DNA of 9,496 bases from Alphaproteobacteria bacterium (GCA_011526395.1 WTHW01000119.1:1-9496); one strand, 5' to 3'. Positions 1 through 7,685 are shown, counted from the stretch's first letter. Made by a program: numbers and translations. Notes: generated by a model not told the origin, from the letters alone.

Positions 1-1
1 T

Positions 2-2227
2 ATCTTAGTAGATGAAGCACAAGATACCAATCCTGCACAATGGGAATTGCTAACACAGCTGGTCGACGAATTTTTTGCGATGGAAGCTGATGCAGAGAAT
101 AATAGAACCCTATTCTCTGTAGGGGATTTTAAGCAATCTATCTATAGCTTCCAAGGTGCAAATCCTCATATTTTCATTCAAAAAGGAGAAGCATTTTCCA
201 AGCAAGCAAGATTGGGAAATCATATTTTTGAAGATGTAGCGTTAAGTGAATCCTTTCGATCATCCAAGGCTGTTCTAGACACAGTCAATGCAGTCATGTC
301 ACTAGATGAGGTCGAAGGGCTTGGTGGCGCATATCAAAATCATAACGCCTTTTTCCAAAAGAAATTCGGGTTGGTAGAATTATGGCCAATCACAAAAGAT
401 GAAAAAGCCACAAGCACTCTTCCTTATTTTGATGTGCCAGATTTTGTAGGTGATGACCAAAATCTGCATTTAGGGGCGCAATCACAACTAGCAGAAACAA
501 TAGCTTTGCATATTAAATCGGTTATTGACGGCACTGCTGATGGGTTGCATGGCCGTTCTTATCAGCCAGGTGATATTCTTATTTTGGTAAACCGTCGCAA
601 TAGCATATATGCACTCATCCGAAGCGCGTTGTTGCGACATAATATTCCTGTGGCAGGTGCAGACCGTATGCGCCTAAATCGTCAAATCGAAATCCAAGAT
701 TTATTGGCTCTGGGTGATGTGTGCCTATTGCCAGATGATGATTTGCAACTGGCTGTTTTGTTGCGCTCTCCTCTCATTGGGTTGGATGAAGCGTCTCTTG
801 AAACACTAGCAAGCGGCAGACATAAGGGGCAAAGTTTGATTGCCTCTTTGAAAGGATATGCAGGGTCAGCTTGTACGATTGGCGAGGCGGTAAAGCAGAT
901 AGAATATTATTTTGATTTAGCTACCAGCCTGTCACCATCAGCCTTTTTTGAAACGATATTAGCCAAAGGTGGCAGAGAAGCATTTTATGAACGCTTAGGT
1001 GTTGGCGTTGATGAGACGCTAAAAGCCTTCGTCAATCAGGCATATGAATTTGAACAACAAGGTGGCTTGGGCCTTGCTAACTTCCTAAAACATCAGCGGA
1101 ATAACGATATCGAAATCAAACGAGATTTTGGCGACAGCAAGACGAATGAAATCCGCATAATGACAATTCATGGCTCAAAGGGCCTAGAGGCACCTGTTGT
1201 ATATGTGCCAGATATTGTGAAGGGTATTGAGCCACCAGCTACGTTGATAAGCACAGAAAATGCACTTTACTGGCCCTCAAATTCAACATTCATGCCAGAC
1301 AATGTGAAAGAGCAAAAGCAAGCATCGAAAATGGCGCGCGCCGCAGAACATCAGCGCTTATTATATGTTGCCATGACAAGAGCAAGTGAATGTTTGTTCT
1401 TATCTGGTTTTGAAAAGTCTCGTCAATCAATTGAAGGGGTGAGCTGGGATATATTAATTAGCAAGGGGTTTCAGTCTCTTGGCGTGCAACCAGATGATAA
1501 AGGCGTTTATCGCTATTCTTATAGAGGTGATGACGACCAAGAACACAAAGTCGCCGATAATATGAAGGATACGCAACAGATAACATCTGATATTAAGGAA
1601 AGGCTTTCGTGGGCGTTTATGCCTCCGCCACAAGAGGCGAAACCAATTCGCCCTCTCGTTCCATCAGATGCTGTAGCACAAGAGGCACCGGAAACGCTGT
1701 CGAATAGCAAGCGTCAAATTGCTTTGCTTGAAGGTCAATTTCAACATGAGCTACTTGATATTTTATCTAATCATCCAACCGAAACTAGGCCTGAGATAGC
1801 GCAGAGATTTGTTGAAACAGCAGGTGCGCGATACACTATTCTAGCGAAAAATCGCTTAAGTGAGTTGGCGCAATTCATCATTTCATTCATGGCAAGAGAT
1901 GATATTGCTGATTTGTTTAGTGAGGATGCCTTATCTGAATTTGGCATTTCTGGGATTGTTGGCAGCCGTCCTGTTGTTGGCCAGATCGATAGGTTTTTGG
2001 TAAGAGATGATGAGGTGTGGATTGTTGATTTTAAATCTGGCACGCCGAAATCAACTGATGTGCCCAAGACCTATATCCTACAAATGGCATTATACTCTGC
2101 CTTATTGGGTGATATTTATCCGGGCCATAAGATCTCAGCAGATATAATTTGGCTCAGAGACGCAAGCCGCTCTCGAATTACTGACGTAATGATGAAGCAA
2201 GCATTGATTGAGGCAAAAATCCTGTAG
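2..2227 (+). CDS. addA: Double-strand break repair helicase-nuclease AddA, 3' part (5' end outside window)
   Basis: AddA is the helicase-nuclease subunit of AddAB, which resects double-strand DNA ends for RecA recombination. The reading frame is open from base 2, so the gene began upstream; 741 residues are visible, and alphaproteobacterial AddA is usually about 1150, so the N-terminus with the Walker A motif is missing. UvrD/Rep superfamily 1 motifs appear in order: DEAQDT (motif II, nt 11-28), GDFKQSIYSFQGA (motif III, 122-160), a motif V block with TIHGSKGLE (1151-1207) and LLYVAMTRA (motif VI, from 1358). A RecB-family PD-(D/E)XK nuclease domain closes the protein: GQIDR and VDFKSG (1979-2041), then a Q-x3-Y type motif in YILQMALYSAL (2072-2104). 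No frameshift or missing catalytic residue is seen in the visible part. The partner addB would be expected upstream. The nuclease domain and context favour AddA over UvrD or PcrA. Confidence 0.95.
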   Translation: MLVDEAQDTNPAQWELLTQLVDEFFAMEADAENNRTLFSVGDFKQSIYSFQGANPHIFIQKGEAFSKQARLGNHIFEDVALSESFRSSKAVLDTVNAVMSLDEVEGLGGAYQNHNAFFQKKFGLVELWPITKDEKATSTLPYFDVPDFVGDDQNLHLGAQSQLAETIALHIKSVIDGTADGLHGRSYQPGDILILVNRRNSIYALIRSALLRHNIPVAGADRMRLNRQIEIQDLLALGDVCLLPDDDLQLAVLLRSPLIGLDEASLETLASGRHKGQSLIASLKGYAGSACTIGEAVKQIEYYFDLATSLSPSAFFETILAKGGREAFYERLGVGVDETLKAFVNQAYEFEQQGGLGLANFLKHQRNNDIEIKRDFGDSKTNEIRIMTIHGSKGLEAPVVYVPDIVKGIEPPATLISTENALYWPSNSTFMPDNVKEQKQASKMARAAEHQRLLYVAMTRASECLFLSGFEKSRQSIEGVSWDILISKGFQSLGVQPDDKGVYRYSYRGDDDQEHKVADNMKDTQQITSDIKERLSWAFMPPPQEAKPIRPLVPSDAVAQEAPETLSNSKRQIALLEGQFQHELLDILSNHPTETRPEIAQRFVETAGARYTILAKNRLSELAQFIISFMARDDIADLFSEDALSEFGISGIVGSRPVVGQIDRFLVRDDEVWIVDFKSGTPKSTDVPKTYILQMALYSALLGDIYPGHKISADIIWLRDASRSRITDVMMKQALIEAKIL

Positions 2228-2253
2228 AAATGAGGTTTCTTTTTCATGGTATC

Positions 2254-2282
2254 TTGACCATCGATGTGAAGCTTCTTACATC
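2254..2282 (+). promoter_or_regulatory. Weak candidate promoter for trxA
   Basis: TTGACC (2254-2259, five of six against TTGACA) is followed after 17 bases by TACATC (2277-2282, only three of six against TATAAT). It lies in the 90-base gap between the addA stop and the trxA start. The -35 is good but the -10 is poor, and trxA could instead be read through from addA, since no terminator is visible between them. Confidence 0.22.
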
Positions 2283-2305
2283 TATATGAGATACTAAAAC
2301 ACATG

Positions 2306-2311
2306 AAGGGG
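2306..2311 (+). promoter_or_regulatory. Ribosome binding site that decides the trxA start
   Basis: AAGGGG sits six bases before the ATG at 2318. Two earlier in-frame ATGs exist: the one at 2303 would place this motif inside the gene, and the one at 2312 directly abuts it. The spacing therefore favours the ATG at 2318. Confidence 0.7.
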
Positions 2312-2317
2312 ATGAAC

Positions 2318-2638
2318 ATGGCCACAATTTCTACGACTGACGCAAATTTTAGCGCAGATGTATTGGGGGCAGATAAGCCCGTTCTTGTTGATTTTTGGGC
2401 GGAATGGTGTGGGCCATGCAAAGCGATTGGGCCAGCCTTAGAAGAGATTTCAGAAGATATTGGCGACCAGATAACAATCGCAAAATTAAATATTGATGAG
2501 AACCCGAATACACCAACACAATATGGTGTAAGAGGTATCCCAACATTATTGATTTTCAAATCAGGCGAAGTTATCGCTGAAAAAATTGGCGCTATGCCAA
2601 AGTCTGCTCTGCAGCAATGGATTCAAGACAACATCTAA
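2318..2638 (+). CDS. trxA: Thioredoxin 1
   Basis: This is a small cytoplasmic dithiol-disulfide oxidoreductase that passes electrons from thioredoxin reductase to ribonucleotide reductase, methionine sulfoxide reductases and other targets. The 106-residue product is one complete thioredoxin fold, close to the 109 residues of E. coli TrxA. The active site WCGPCK has its cysteines at residues 31 and 34, the buried aspartate is D25 in VDFWA, and the conserved cis-proline is P75 in RGIPT. No signal peptide is present, which argues against a periplasmic thioredoxin-like protein. The start at 2318 is chosen from the AAGGGG motif and because MATIS is a typical family N-terminus; starting at 2303 would add five residues. 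It lies 90 bases after addA on the same strand and converges with folC. A probable terminator lies at 2733-2763, inside folC. Confidence 0.96.
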   Translation: MATISTTDANFSADVLGADKPVLVDFWAEWCGPCKAIGPALEEISEDIGDQITIAKLNIDENPNTPTQYGVRGIPTLLIFKSGEVIAEKIGAMPKSALQQWIQDNI

Positions 2639-2644
2639 ATTTAG
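2635..2644. repeat. 10-bp perfect palindrome holding both convergent stop codons
   Basis: CTAAATTTAG equals its own reverse complement. It contains the trxA stop TAA (2636-2638) and the folC stop (TTA at 2641-2643 on the + strand). It is too AT-rich and short to act as a terminator and may simply follow from two TAA stops facing each other. Confidence 0.5.
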
Positions 2645-3921
2645 CTTGGATAGGTGCCATTTTCACGCAGCACATGTCCCGCAAGATATAATGAGCCGCA
2701 AATCAAAAGATTCGGTTCCTGACTAATTAACGACAGCGCCTCTTTTATTGTAGGCGCTGTTTTGCATTCTATGCCAAGGTTTTCTGAAGCTTGTTTGATT
2801 TCAATAGCATCAAGCGCGGCATCTTGTTCAGGTATCGTTATGGCAATAATCTGTTTTGCGATAGGTTTAATCTGCAATAAGAAATCTGCAATTGGTCTTG
2901 TGTTAAGCGCCCCTACAACAATTGACCATTGATTATCGCCTTTGTTCATAGCGCTCATTGCTTCTAGAAGGGCTTGCGCACCATGCGCGTTATGGGCGCC
3001 ATCCAGCCAAATAGAATTTCCATTGGTAATATCGACGAGTGTGCCGCTAGTAAGCTGTTGCACTCTACCAGGCCAAGAGGCGTTGGCTATACCTTTCATC
3101 GCTGTCTTGATATTCACAAGGCCAGTAATATGCAAGGTAGCCGCCGCTAGTGCCGCGTTACCATATTGGTGTGCCCCGCGCAAAGCTGGCATGGGGCTTT
3201 TATATTCTTCTCCGTCAATCGACAGGACAAGCTGCCCATCCTCAGCCATATAGTTAAAATCATCACCCATCCAAAATGTATCAATAGCTTTTTGCCCAGC
3301 AATATCTGTAATGCCCCGCCTTGCCTCATCTGTTTGATGGGAAATAATGGCAGGTGAGTTTTCTTTGAATATGCCAGCCTTTTGGCGCCCAATTTCTGCG
3401 ATGTCACTACCTAAGAAATGCTCATGATCTCTAGCCACAGGTGTAATGACTGTCGCGGCTGGATTTGGAATGACATTTGTTGAATCCAAAAGGCCGCCAA
3501 GACCTGTCTCTAAGATCACAAGGTCAGCTGGCACTCTTGAAAAAGCAAGGAATGCAGCAGCTGTGGTTATTTCAAAAAAGGTGATAGGCTTGCCGGCATT
3601 TTTATCTCTGATCTCGATAAGGAGGTCAGATAAGGCCTCGTCTGAAATCAAATTATCTGCAAGGCGGATGCGTTCGTTAAAACGACAAAGATGAGGTGAG
3701 CTATAGACATGGCACTTTAAGCCGGCCTCATTTGCAATCGCTCTTAAAAGCGCGGCCGTAGACCCTTTGCCATTTGTGCCAGCAATATGAATAACGGGCG
3801 GAAGCTTTAAATGAGGGTCACCAAGAACTGATAATATTTCAAACGTACGTTCTAGTCCCAAGTCAATTAATTTGGGATGCAAAGCCGCTAGCTCGTCTAG
3901 CACCTTATCTATGGAAGTCAT
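2641..3921 (-). CDS. folC: Folylpolyglutamate synthase, probably bifunctional with dihydrofolate synthase
   Basis: FolC is a cytoplasmic Mur-ligase-family enzyme that uses ATP to join glutamate to dihydropteroate and/or to extend folate polyglutamate tails. The 426-residue protein is of normal length. The P-loop GTNGKGST is at residues 48-55, the family signature SSPHLCRFNERI begins at 74, and ETGLGGLLDSTN is at 138-149. DH at 165-166 precedes QKAGIFK (180-186), which holds the lysine that is carbamylated in this family. WPGR is at 283-286, the C-domain signature LDGAHN at 306-311 and CGSLYLAG at 408-415. The ATG at 3921 has only a weak AGG-type ribosome site. The gene lies nine bases after accD, so co-transcription is likely. 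Sequence alone does not show whether both FolC activities are present. No terminator is recognised past its stop, which lies two bases from the trxA stop. Confidence 0.95.
   Translation of the reverse strand: MTSIDKVLDELAALHPKLIDLGLERTFEILSVLGDPHLKLPPVIHIAGTNGKGSTAALLRAIANEAGLKCHVYSSPHLCRFNERIRLADNLISDEALSDLLIEIRDKNAGKPITFFEITTAAAFLAFSRVPADLVILETGLGGLLDSTNVIPNPAATVITPVARDHEHFLGSDIAEIGRQKAGIFKENSPAIISHQTDEARRGITDIAGQKAIDTFWMGDDFNYMAEDGQLVLSIDGEEYKSPMPALRGAHQYGNAALAAATLHITGLVNIKTAMKGIANASWPGRVQQLTSGTLVDITNGNSIWLDGAHNAHGAQALLEAMSAMNKGDNQWSIVVGALNTRPIADFLLQIKPIAKQIIAITIPEQDAALDAIEIKQASENLGIECKTAPTIKEALSLISQEPNLLICGSLYLAGHVLRENGTYPS
2733..2763 (+). terminator. Probable intrinsic terminator for trxA inside folC (antisense)
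   Basis: On the + strand ACAGCGCCT (2733-2741) and AGGCGCTGT (2752-2760) form a perfect, GC-rich 9-bp stem around a 10-base loop. The end of the stem runs into TTTT (2760-2763), then GCATTCT. On the - strand the stem is followed by TCGTTAATTAG, which has no T run, so the arrangement fits termination of + strand transcription. It starts 94 bases after the trxA stop and lies in folC codons of about 388-397. The short T run is its weak point. Confidence 0.5.
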
Positions 3922-3930
3922 AATAACCTA

Positions 3931-4800
3931 TTATTCAGCAGCGGCTGTGCGCGGTTTATGTGTCAATAATGATATAATTTGCGATATCTTGGCACGTTGT
4001 TCAGCGCGCGGTACTACAGCATCTACCATTCCGTGATCTTGCAGATATTCTGCTGTTTGGAAATCATCAGGCAATTTCTCGCGAACAGTCTCTTCAATAA
4101 CACGGCGACCTGCAAATCCAATGATGGCACCTGGTTCAGCAATTTGAATGTCACCAAGCATCGCAAAAGAAGCAGTAACGCCGCCAGTTGTTGGATGAGC
4201 CAGCAGCACAATATAAGGCAAGCCTGCTTCTGCCAATTTGTCGGTCGCAATGATTGTACGCGGTAATTGCATGAGAGATAAAATACCTTCTTGCATGCGT
4301 GCGCCGCCAGTCGATGGCACTGTGATTAATGTTGCGCCGCGTGACACAGCTTCTTCAGCAGCTTGTAATATGGCATTGCCGACAGCGCGTCCCATTGACC
4401 CGCCCATGAAACGGAAATCGAAGGCGGCAATGACAACGTCTAGTCCTTCAATTTTTCCGGCTGCAACGGCAATCGCGTCGCTCTCTTTTAATTTCCCGCG
4501 CGTATCTTTAAGGCGGTCAGTATATTTTTTGGAATCTTTAAATTTTAGCGGATCATCTGTGATGTTGTTAAGTGCAATTTCATCCCAGCTTGCGCCATCA
4601 AAAAGCATATCGAAGCGTGCCTTCGGTGCCAAAGGTGCATGATGGCCGCATGATTGACAGCAATTATAGGCAGCTTCAAACTCTTTATGAAAGATCATCT
4701 GATCGCAAGATTTACACTTTACCCAAAGGGTATCAGGCACATCATTTGATTTCACAAAAGCCTTAATTTTTGGCAAGACTGCGTTGGTAATCCAATTCAT
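3931..4800 (-). CDS. accD: Acetyl-CoA carboxylase carboxyltransferase subunit beta
   Basis: AccD pairs with AccA to form the carboxyltransferase that moves CO2 from biotin on AccB to acetyl-CoA, giving malonyl-CoA for fatty acid synthesis in the cytoplasm. The 289-residue product is slightly shorter than E. coli AccD (304). An N-terminal zinc ribbon has C29-x2-C32 and C48-x2-C51; an additional cysteine at 47 is not needed for the pattern. The crotonase-fold carboxyltransferase domain follows, with GGSMGRAVGNAI, STGGARMQEG, HPTTGGVTASFA and IGFAGRRVIEET in the expected order. The start is well supported by AAGGAG at 4809-4814, eight bases before the ATG. It lies between trpA (58-base gap) and folC (9-base gap). 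accA, accB and accC are not in the window. Confidence 0.97.
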   Translation of the reverse strand: MNWITNAVLPKIKAFVKSNDVPDTLWVKCKSCDQMIFHKEFEAAYNCCQSCGHHAPLAPKARFDMLFDGASWDEIALNNITDDPLKFKDSKKYTDRLKDTRGKLKESDAIAVAAGKIEGLDVVIAAFDFRFMGGSMGRAVGNAILQAAEEAVSRGATLITVPSTGGARMQEGILSLMQLPRTIIATDKLAEAGLPYIVLLAHPTTGGVTASFAMLGDIQIAEPGAIIGFAGRRVIEETVREKLPDDFQTAEYLQDHGMVDAVVPRAEQRAKISQIISLLTHKPRTAAAE

Positions 4801-4808
4801 AGCAATCG

Positions 4809-4814
4809 CTCCTT
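4809..4814 (-). promoter_or_regulatory. Strong Shine-Dalgarno for accD
   Basis: On the - strand AAGGAG lies eight bases upstream of the accD ATG. It is one of the two best ribosome sites in the window, the other being lapA's, and it fixes the accD start. Confidence 0.75.
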
Positions 4815-4827
4815 AACAAAGCCTATT

Positions 4828-4857
4828 TTTATACTTAATACCTAAGATACCCTGCAA
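4828..4857 (-). promoter_or_regulatory. Weak candidate internal promoter for accD
   Basis: In the trpA-accD gap the - strand carries TATAAA (4828-4833, five of six against TATAAT), with TTGCAG (4852-4857, three of six against TTGACA) 18 bases upstream. This could give accD-folC expression independent of the trp genes, as an essential fatty-acid gene would need. The gap is AT-rich, so a chance match is possible. Confidence 0.25.
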
Positions 4858-4858
4858 A

Positions 4859-5680
4859 TTACTTTGCGGCAATGGCCTTAGCTAGAGATGAGACAAATGC
4901 ACCAATCTTATCAGCAATATCCGGCGCAGGTGTACCATCCTCATCAATGTTATTAGCAATAATTTCCACCACTGCGGAGCCAACAATTGCGCCATCGCTC
5001 AGTGTTGCGGCTTCTGCAGCTTGTTCTGGTGTGCGAATGCCAAAGCCAGTCACCACAGGTAAGTCAGTGGCAGATCTGATATCCTCAACAGCTTTCTTAA
5101 TGCTGTCGCCAGCCGCACTTTTTGTGCCTGTAATGCCTGTGATTGAGACATAATAGACAAAGCCGCCCGCTTTTTCTAAAACGCGCGTTAATCTTGCGCC
5201 CTTTGTTGTTGGCGTTGTTAGGCGAATAAAATCAAGGCCAGCTTCAATCGCTGGGTCACATAACTCAACATCTTCTTCTGGCGGTAAATCCACAACAATC
5301 AGGCCATCAACGCCCGCCGCAGTGGCTTGCTGGATAAACTTATCAACACCATACATGTAAATAGGGTTGTAATATCCCATCAAGATAAGCGGTGTATCGC
5401 TGTGTCTGTCTCTGAAGTCAGCAGCGATTTTAAGTGTTTTTTCTAGCGTCATACCAGCTGCTATAGCGCGCAGACTAGCTGCCTGGATAGCGGGGCCATC
5501 TGCCATTGGATCTGAGAATGGCATCCCAAGCTCAATCATATCAACACCTGATTCCACCAGCTTATCTAGTGTTGCAACACAGATATCTTCTGTGGGGTCA
5601 CCAGCTGAGACGAACACACCTAAAATGCCTCTGCCTTCTGATTTTGCTAGCTCAAATCTCTCTGAAATACGGCCTGCCAT
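4859..5680 (-). CDS. trpA: Tryptophan synthase alpha subunit
   Basis: TrpA cleaves indole-3-glycerol phosphate to indole and glyceraldehyde 3-phosphate, and indole passes by tunnel to TrpB in the alpha2-beta2 complex. The 273-residue protein is a complete TIM barrel (E. coli TrpA has 268 residues). The catalytic acids are visible as E50 in MIELGMPFSDP and D61 in MADGP, matching E49 and D60 of the enteric enzyme. Other family blocks are SAGDP (25-29), LMGYYNPI (100-107), VDLPPEE (130-136), SITGITG (179-185), the phosphate-binding TGFGI (211-215) and IVGSAVVE (232-239). A modest AGG site lies nine bases before the ATG. The stop of trpB is 24 bases upstream, so the two are almost certainly co-transcribed and translated in balance. 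No terminator is seen before accD. Confidence 0.97.
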   Translation of the reverse strand: MAGRISERFELAKSEGRGILGVFVSAGDPTEDICVATLDKLVESGVDMIELGMPFSDPMADGPAIQAASLRAIAAGMTLEKTLKIAADFRDRHSDTPLILMGYYNPIYMYGVDKFIQQATAAGVDGLIVVDLPPEEDVELCDPAIEAGLDFIRLTTPTTKGARLTRVLEKAGGFVYYVSITGITGTKSAAGDSIKKAVEDIRSATDLPVVTGFGIRTPEQAAEAATLSDGAIVGSAVVEIIANNIDEDGTPAPDIADKIGAFVSSLAKAIAAK

Positions 5681-5704
5681 GATTTTTTTCCTAGTCTTTA
5701 AAAT

Positions 5705-6928
5705 TTATAGAAGTCCGCGCTCATCAAGTTTTGGCAGAACAGCCTCAAGGTCTTTATCGCCTCTACCACACATGTTCAAAATCACAACCTTGTCTTTGTC
5801 CATTTTTGGTATAACGGTCGATGCAAACGCAAGTGCATGTGATGGCTCTAGCGCTGGAATGATACCTTCTTGGCGAGAACATAGCTGGAATGCCACAAGA
5901 GCCTCTTCATCAGTGGCGCTGACGTAATTTACGCGGCCGACATCGTGAAGCCACGCATGCTCTGGCCCAATGCCTGGGTAATCCAAACCAGCTGAAATGG
6001 AATGTGCATCAGCAATTTGACCTTCTTTGCTTTGTAGAAGATAGGTGCGATTACCATGTAACACGCCTGGCTCACCACCTGTTAGGCTTGCGGCATGCAA
6101 ACCGGTATTGATGCCATGACCTGCCGCTTCAACGCCATAAATATCAACAGTTTTATCATCTAAAAATGGATAGAATAGCCCCATAGCATTTGACCCACCG
6201 CCAATACATGCAATTAGGGCGTCAGGCAGACGCCCTTCGGCAGACATCATTTGCTCTTTGGCTTCTTTGCCAATAACAGCTTGGAAATCGCGAACCATCT
6301 CAGGGTAGGGATGTGGGCCTGCGACTGTGCCGATAATGTAAAAATGGGTCTCAGGATTTGCCACCCAATAACGAAGCGCTTCATTCATGGCATCTTTCAA
6401 TGTTGATGTGCCAGAAGTGACGGCATGGACCTTAGCGCCCAATAGCTTCATACGATCCACATTTGGTTTCTGGCGGCGCACATCTTCAGCGCCCATAAAG
6501 ACTTCACATTCAAGATTGAACAAAGCACAGGCGGTCGCCGTTGCAACACCATGTTGACCAGCGCCAGTTTCTGCAATGATCTTTGTCTTGCCCATACGCT
6601 TGGCAAGTAATGCCTGCCCTAGTACATTATTGATCTTATGCGCGCCGGTGTGGTTTAGCTCATCACGCTTAAAATAAAGCTTTGCGCCACCGAAATGCTC
6701 TGTCAGACGCTCTGCAAAATAAAGAGGTGACGGGCGACCAATGTAATGTGTTTGATAATAACGAAGCTGTTTTTCGAACTCAGGATCGTTTTGTGCTGCC
6801 CGGTAAGCTGACTCAACCGACAAAATAAGAGGCATCAATGTCTCAGCAACGAAACGGCCACCATGGATCCCAAAACGGCCATCTTCATCTGGCCCACTTT
6901 GATATGAATTTAATACAGCCTGATCCAT
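5705..6928 (-). CDS. trpB: Tryptophan synthase beta subunit
   Basis: TrpB is the PLP enzyme that condenses indole with L-serine to give tryptophan. The 407-residue length is normal (E. coli TrpB has 397). The PLP lysine is K98 in NHTGAHKINN, and the catalytic glutamate is E120 at the start of ETGAGQHG. The cofactor phosphate loop GGGSNAMG is at 243-250. EGIIPALEPSHA (354-365) and CGRGDKD (387-393) complete the family pattern. It resembles the standard TrpB1 type rather than the longer TrpB2 type. The ribosome site is a GGG about ten bases before the ATG, which is weak. A 75-base AT-rich gap separates it from trpF upstream, leaving room for a promoter. The coding sequence contains a strong 7-bp hairpin at 6217-6235. 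Confidence 0.97.
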   Translation of the reverse strand: MDQAVLNSYQSGPDEDGRFGIHGGRFVAETLMPLILSVESAYRAAQNDPEFEKQLRYYQTHYIGRPSPLYFAERLTEHFGGAKLYFKRDELNHTGAHKINNVLGQALLAKRMGKTKIIAETGAGQHGVATATACALFNLECEVFMGAEDVRRQKPNVDRMKLLGAKVHAVTSGTSTLKDAMNEALRYWVANPETHFYIIGTVAGPHPYPEMVRDFQAVIGKEAKEQMMSAEGRLPDALIACIGGGSNAMGLFYPFLDDKTVDIYGVEAAGHGINTGLHAASLTGGEPGVLHGNRTYLLQSKEGQIADAHSISAGLDYPGIGPEHAWLHDVGRVNYVSATDEEALVAFQLCSRQEGIIPALEPSHALAFASTVIPKMDKDKVVILNMCGRGDKDLEAVLPKLDERGLL

Positions 6929-6966
6929 CTTATCAGCACCCTTTTAACAACATAATATAGACAAGT

Positions 6967-6976
6967 ACTATATAGT
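6967..6976. repeat. 10-bp palindrome in the trpF-trpB gap
   Basis: ACTATATAGT is a perfect palindrome in the AT-rich gap upstream of trpB. On the - strand its TATATA (6969-6974) could act as a -10 element, with TTGTGG (6994-6999) as a poor -35 at 19-base spacing. It could be a small operator, part of a trpB promoter, or chance in AT-rich DNA. Confidence 0.3.
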
Positions 6977-7003
6977 TTTTTGTTCCCAATTCACCACAAA
7001 AAT

Positions 7004-7672
7004 TTAATCTATTTTTACAGCTTCAACGAATTGCGTGATTTTATTGTGATCTTTCACACCTTTTTCGCTTTCAACAGCAGAAGAGACGTCAAAAAATTGC
7101 GCAGATGTTTGCGCTTTGGCAAGGTGGATATTCTGTGCTGATAGGCCGCCTGCTAGCATCCAAGGAAGTGGGGGGCTTAAGTGTTTGGCAAGTGACCAGT
7201 CAAATTGATGGCCTGTGCCGCCCGGCATATCAGGGTTGCCAGAATCTGCGTCAAACAGCAACCAATCAACCGCATCATGATAGTGCGTTGACAGCTTGAT
7301 ATCCTCTTCTGATTTGACACGAAATGCCTTCATAACAGCTACATTAAATCGACACTTGATTTCAGCGGACCGCTCTGGTGTCTCATCCCCATGAAGTTGA
7401 ATCATATCTGGGACAAAATGCTGCATAATTTGCTCGATATAGGCATCAGTGGCATTTACAGTTAAGGCCACTCTTACAGGGCCATTTGGATTGGCTATTT
7501 CTGCAAGGCGACTAGCTTTTTCCCAAGATAAATGGCGCGGTGATTTTTCAAAAAAAACGCATCCAATAAATGCAGCCCCTACAGAAACACAATGGTCATA
7601 ATCTGCCGGTGTTTTTATGCCGCAAATTTTTGCGCCATAGCGTGGGAGTCGTGATTGAAACATAAATGACAT
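7004..7672 (-). CDS. trpF: Phosphoribosylanthranilate isomerase
   Basis: TrpF converts N-(5'-phosphoribosyl)anthranilate to CdRP by an Amadori rearrangement in the tryptophan pathway. This is a stand-alone 222-residue TIM barrel, unlike the TrpC-TrpF fusion of E. coli. The general-base cysteine is C17 in KICGIK. The family blocks are FEKSPRHL (41-48), IQLHGDE (91-97), LLFDAD (138-143) with the likely general-acid aspartate D141, PGGTGHQFDW (150-159), the phosphate-binding LAGGLS (173-178) and DVSSAVES (195-202). The start at 7672 is preferred although its ribosome site is weak, because residue M4 has no better one. Its start lies 13 bases past the lapA stop, so it is likely to be transcribed with ihfB and lapA. 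Confidence 0.95.
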   Translation of the reverse strand: MSFMFQSRLPRYGAKICGIKTPADYDHCVSVGAAFIGCVFFEKSPRHLSWEKASRLAEIANPNGPVRVALTVNATDAYIEQIMQHFVPDMIQLHGDETPERSAEIKCRFNVAVMKAFRVKSEEDIKLSTHYHDAVDWLLFDADSGNPDMPGGTGHQFDWSLAKHLSPPLPWMLAGGLSAQNIHLAKAQTSAQFFDVSSAVESEKGVKDHNKITQFVEAVKID

Positions 7673-7685
7673 ATCGGCACTCTTG

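Noticed and set aside
47..49. TTG as the start of addA
   Set aside because: The frame continues upstream to base 2 and encodes the helicase motif DEAQDT there, so the gene is cut by the window edge.
1..2227. addA as part of a phage-defence island
   Set aside because: AddA is a core recombination enzyme here in its usual place beside trxA and folC; no defence, mobile or toxin genes accompany it.
2246..2282. Short inverted repeats upstream of trxA (ATGGT/ACCAT; CATCGATG; GAAGCTTC)
   Set aside because: Arms are only four to five bases and mutually overlapping, expected by chance in a 90-base gap.
2303..2317. Earlier trxA starts at 2303 and 2312
   Set aside because: The AAGGGG ribosome site lies correctly spaced only for the ATG at 2318, and MATIS fits the thioredoxin N-terminus.
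2116..2559. 147-codon open frame on the - strand across the addA end and trxA
   Set aside because: It overlaps two well-supported genes on the other strand, has no recognisable domain, and is explained as an antisense shadow.
4238..4642. 134-codon open frame on the + strand inside accD
   Set aside because: It lies wholly antisense to a conserved AccD domain; its serine/arginine-rich product is typical of a reverse-frame shadow.
5592..5927. 111-codon + strand frame across the trpA-trpB junction
   Set aside because: Antisense to both trp genes, with no ribosome site or family motif.
6929..7003. trp attenuator or T-box/riboswitch before trpB
   Set aside because: The gap is too short; no tryptophan-rich leader, no competing hairpins and no terminator with a T run are visible.
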